39,402 nucleotides of DNA, taken from the IMG/VR virus record IMGVR_UViG_3300030098_004972, positions 1 through 39,402 of that record, one strand, 5' to 3'. The position numbers were made by a program, and so were the translations under genes. Under the pieces are notes generated by a model. The model was not told the origin of the DNA, searched no databases, and was given only the letters and a program-made list of their open reading frames with translations. Below are positions 37,018-39,402 of the stretch, one piece after another. Every line of letters starts with the position of its first letter. Position 1 is the stretch's first letter. This DNA is from a virus.

Positions 37018-37722
37018 ATGGCTGAAACATCAACAACAACCTTTATGAATTTAGTCCTTCCGACCCCAGGTGAACGGTTAGGACCAACTTGGGCTACTGA
37101 TATAAACACAGCCTTAACTAGAATAGATGAACATGATCACTCTGCTATAGGAAAAAGTTTAGGAGTAGCTGCCTTAACTATAGATGGAGATTTAGATTTC
37201 TCACCTGGAACAAGTGATTTTGCAACATTAAACAAAAAATACTCAGGTTTCACGAACAACTCAACAACTCTTGCTGCTGCTAGTTTTCCTGCTAGTGTTT
37301 TTGTTCTTGAAGGAAATCTTTTTTATAACAACTCTACAGGTAGTCAAATACAATTAACAGACGGTTCAGCTCTTAGTTCTACAGGAGTTTCTGCGATACA
37401 GTTTGCTAAGTTTGCAGATACTTTATCGTCAAGTAGTTCAACAGCTCCTGACGCTATAAATGCAAGTGATAACGCTTCTTACTATGTTTGTGACACAGGT
37501 ACAGCAGCAGTTTTTGTTAGATTGCCAGCAGCTTCAACCGCTCCAGCAGGTAGATTTTTTGTGATAAAAGACATAGGTGGAACAGCTTCTACTAATAATA
37601 TAACTGTTCAAGTATCAGGAACAGATACAATAGATGGTGCTTCCACTCACGTAATTGCTTCAAACTTTGGTTCAGCTACTTTTATTTCTAGAGGTAACTC
37701 TGTTGCTTATGATGTAATATAG
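37018..37722 (+). CDS. Tail fibre/appendage protein
   Basis: A 234-residue beta-rich protein. The start FMNLVLPTPGERLGPTWATD followed by INTALTRIDEHDHS is typical of phage tail-fibre attachment domains. The C-terminal 75 residues repeat the beta domain found in the gene at 2756-3112 (VRLPAASTAPAG, VIKDIGGTASTNNITVQVSG, DTIDGASTHVIASNFGS). It has an AGGA ribosome site. It may join the fibre to the tail. Confidence 0.65.
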   Translation: MAETSTTTFMNLVLPTPGERLGPTWATDINTALTRIDEHDHSAIGKSLGVAALTIDGDLDFSPGTSDFATLNKKYSGFTNNSTTLAAASFPASVFVLEGNLFYNNSTGSQIQLTDGSALSSTGVSAIQFAKFADTLSSSSSTAPDAINASDNASYYVCDTGTAAVFVRLPAASTAPAGRFFVIKDIGGTASTNNITVQVSGTDTIDGASTHVIASNFGSATFISRGNSVAYDVI

Positions 37723-37730
37723 GAGATAAC

Positions 37731-39402
37731 ATGGCTCTTAATAAACAAGGATTACATCTACAATTAGACCAAGGCATCAATACAAAGTTTGATGATAAAG
37801 ACCTACCTCTTGGAGACTTTGATTTAGTTGAAAATGTTTCATTTGAAAAAAATGGAGAGTTCAATAAAAGATACGGATATGATGAAATAAAAGGAGAACA
37901 GATAGGAGGAACTCAAGCTCAGTCTCCTATTGGTGTTACAAAGTATAAAGATCAGTTATTATGGGTATCTAGAGATCAAGTTTATAGCTACAGTGAAGGA
38001 GCTACTGTATTTCAAAATGAGGGTAGTTTTGATGCTATAGTTCCTAAGTCTAGCATAGTGGTTCAAAATGGAAAAGAACAATCTGAGCTTCAATGTGCCT
38101 ATTTGCAAGGCTACAAAGTTTTTGTTTACATGGAAGGCTCAGTTCATAAAATATCAGTAGTTGATGATGAGTCGGGTTCATATGTTCTTTATAATCAAAC
38201 AGTACCAGGCTCTACTAGAACAGGCGGTCTTAGAATAGTTGTTAAAGATAATAAGATAATTTTATTTGGCACAGACGGTTCTAATGTTCTAAAGATTCAA
38301 AGATTTGATTTACTAGGTTATCTAAAAGATGGATTAGCTTTTGAGTCTTCAGCAGTAGGAGCCCTAGGTGCAGAAAATACTGTAGCCACTTTACACTCAT
38401 CTAAGAAGTATGATGTAGCTGTAAGTGCCATATCAATGATAATTGCATACTATGACAATAGTGCAAGTGAATTAAAGTTTGCAAGAGAACTTTCTAATAG
38501 TGAATCTTTTACGACTGATATAGACCCTTTTACTGTTGCAATAGCTCCTGCAAACGCCATAGACTTAAGTGTTGATCTTTTTGGAAAATTTATATTAGTA
38601 ACAGCAAACGGAAGTGGTGTAGTAAAATTAGCCATACTTGGAGCCGATGTTACACAAGTTAAAGCTCCTACTACAATAGAAGATGTAACTTCTGCTAACT
38701 TTGATTCTGCTGTAAACGTAACCGCACAGACTATAGATGGTTTTACTTACGATGTTTTTTATCAAGTCTATGAGTCTTCTCCTTCTGTTTTTACTATAAG
38801 CACAGGAACTACAGCAGCTTCTACTACAGCAGCTTTAGACTACACATGGTCAAATCATCATGTAAGAAAAAATACTTTTAGTTATAGTACTAGTACAGCA
38901 GGTACAGCCTCTACTATTATGAGAGGAGTTGGTCTAGCGACAAAAGCTTTTGTACAAGATCAGAATGTTTATATAAATACAATACGAGAAGCAGAATTAT
39001 ATGCTACTTATTATGTAGCAAAATCAGACGGTTCTATACAATCAAAGATTAGTCAAAATACAGGAGGCAGTCTACTTAACTCTATAAGAAAAAGAAATGG
39101 AGTATCTACAGTTTTTTCTAATCACAGTGGTACAAACACTGATGCAGTTTACACTGTACCAAGCCTTAGTAACGTCCCAACCATCAGTTCAGAAAAGTTT
39201 TTAGTAGTAACTAAAATACAAGGTGTTATAGAAAGTGGAACTGAAGGCACTACAAACTATTATAGTTTATATGGAGTAAATAGCACAATACTAGATTTTA
39301 GTAATGAGATTGTAAACCAAACTGAAGAACTTGCAGAAAACTTGCATTTCTCTGGAGGTCAGCTAAAAGCATATGATGGTAATGTTTTAGTAGAACAAAA
39401 TT
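37731..39402 (+). CDS. P22 gp10-like tail/stabilisation protein, 3' end outside window
   Basis: From the ATG at 37731 (AGGAGA 5 bases upstream) the frame is open for 557 codons to the window's end, so it is cut. The N-terminus GLHLQLDQGINTKFDDKDLP, then GDFDLVENVSFEKNGEFNKR, matches the P22 gp10-type DNA-stabilising tail proteins ('G.nt..d..lp.....l.eN....g...kR'). The remainder is beta-propeller-like with repeated YxxV...DG segments. It probably plugs the channel below the portal. Longer than P22 gp10 already. Confidence 0.7.
   Translation, partial: MALNKQGLHLQLDQGINTKFDDKDLPLGDFDLVENVSFEKNGEFNKRYGYDEIKGEQIGGTQAQSPIGVTKYKDQLLWVSRDQVYSYSEGATVFQNEGSFDAIVPKSSIVVQNGKEQSELQCAYLQGYKVFVYMEGSVHKISVVDDESGSYVLYNQTVPGSTRTGGLRIVVKDNKIILFGTDGSNVLKIQRFDLLGYLKDGLAFESSAVGALGAENTVATLHSSKKYDVAVSAISMIIAYYDNSASELKFARELSNSESFTTDIDPFTVAIAPANAIDLSVDLFGKFILVTANGSGVVKLAILGADVTQVKAPTTIEDVTSANFDSAVNVTAQTIDGFTYDVFYQVYESSPSVFTISTGTTAASTTAALDYTWSNHHVRKNTFSYSTSTAGTASTIMRGVGLATKAFVQDQNVYINTIREAELYATYYVAKSDGSIQSKISQNTGGSLLNSIRKRNGVSTVFSNHSGTNTDAVYTVPSLSNVPTISSEKFLVVTKIQGVIESGTEGTTNYYSLYGVNSTILDFSNEIVNQTEELAENLHFSGGQLKAYDGNVLVEQN

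Noticed and set aside
1-39402. Window as a complete circular genome, joining the end to the start
   Set aside because: At such a join the gp10-like frame would meet TAG at once while the first frame would lack any start, and genes such as an endolysin and the front of the large virion protein would be missing. It is better read as part of a longer genome.
1-39402. tRNA genes, rRNA genes and CRISPR arrays
   Set aside because: Reading through the sequence gave no cloverleaf-like stretch, rRNA segment or regularly spaced repeats. Some tRNAs could be missed without a covariance search.

Overview
The window is a 39.4-kb, A+T-rich piece of a tailed double-stranded DNA phage genome, most likely a short-tailed (podovirus-type) phage of a Gram-negative, probably marine proteobacterial host. 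Reasons: a complete packaging and head set (large terminase, portal, scaffold, major capsid protein) runs into a P22 gp10-like tail protein; most genes have strong GGAGG-type ribosome sites; promoter-like sites look like host sigma-70 sites, and no phage RNA polymerase gene is present in the window; and a cassette of small basic proteins (8274-9137) is of a kind I know from uncultured marine phages. I see no integrase, tRNA, rRNA or CRISPR array. Both ends cut through genes (2-1021 has no start, 37731-39402 has no stop), so this is not a complete genome.

Layout. (1) 1-9798, plus strand: the end of a large virion protein, fibre and decoration proteins, then a string of small proteins (HGG-repeat protein, coiled-coil/membrane protein, marine-phage DUF-type proteins) and a RusA-like resolvase. 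(2) 25023 down to 9831, minus strand, in transcription order: an early block of about a dozen very small overlapping genes (25023-22144, including a lipoprotein, secreted proteins and a Fis-type helix-turn-helix protein), then from a strong promoter near 22.1 kb the replication block: UDG-like protein, archaeo-eukaryotic primase (AEP), HAD phosphatase, DUF5906/SF3-type helicase, MazG, ThyX, class II ribonucleotide reductase, RecE-like exonuclease, a candidate ssDNA-binding protein, DNA polymerase A, endonuclease VII, an overlapping spanin-like pair, a PD-(D/E)XK nuclease and a LuxR-type helix-turn-helix protein. (3) 25105-39402, plus strand: a gene of unknown role at a divergent promoter, then the virion operon: putative small terminase, GNAT, two ClpP-fold proteases, 2OG-Fe(II) oxygenase, large terminase, portal, scaffold, capsid protein, terminator, decoration protein, adaptor, fibre and gp10-like protein.

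How it works together (inference). The divergent promoters at 25.05 kb would start both arms. The leftward arm makes host-interaction proteins and a Fis-like regulator; the regulator may act at the GGTACC-rich region around the 22.1-kb promoter that feeds the replication genes. Ribonucleotide reductase, ThyX and MazG supply or clean nucleotides, the AEP primase and helicase prime and unwind, PolA copies, and RecE-like exonuclease, endonuclease VII and RusA process recombination intermediates before packaging.

The points most worth a second look are: two ClpP-fold proteases in one operon, one exported and with the expected triad, the other with Asn in place of the catalytic Asp; three cases in which a signal-peptide gene starts inside an upstream small gene in the same alternative frame; the GGTACC cluster around a Fis-type regulator; a PolA with Leu at the position-762 site and Gln in motif C; and the micro-gene early region. 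Start codons were moved inward from the longest reading frame where a ribosome site clearly decided it, and eight genes too short for usual ORF cut-offs were added.
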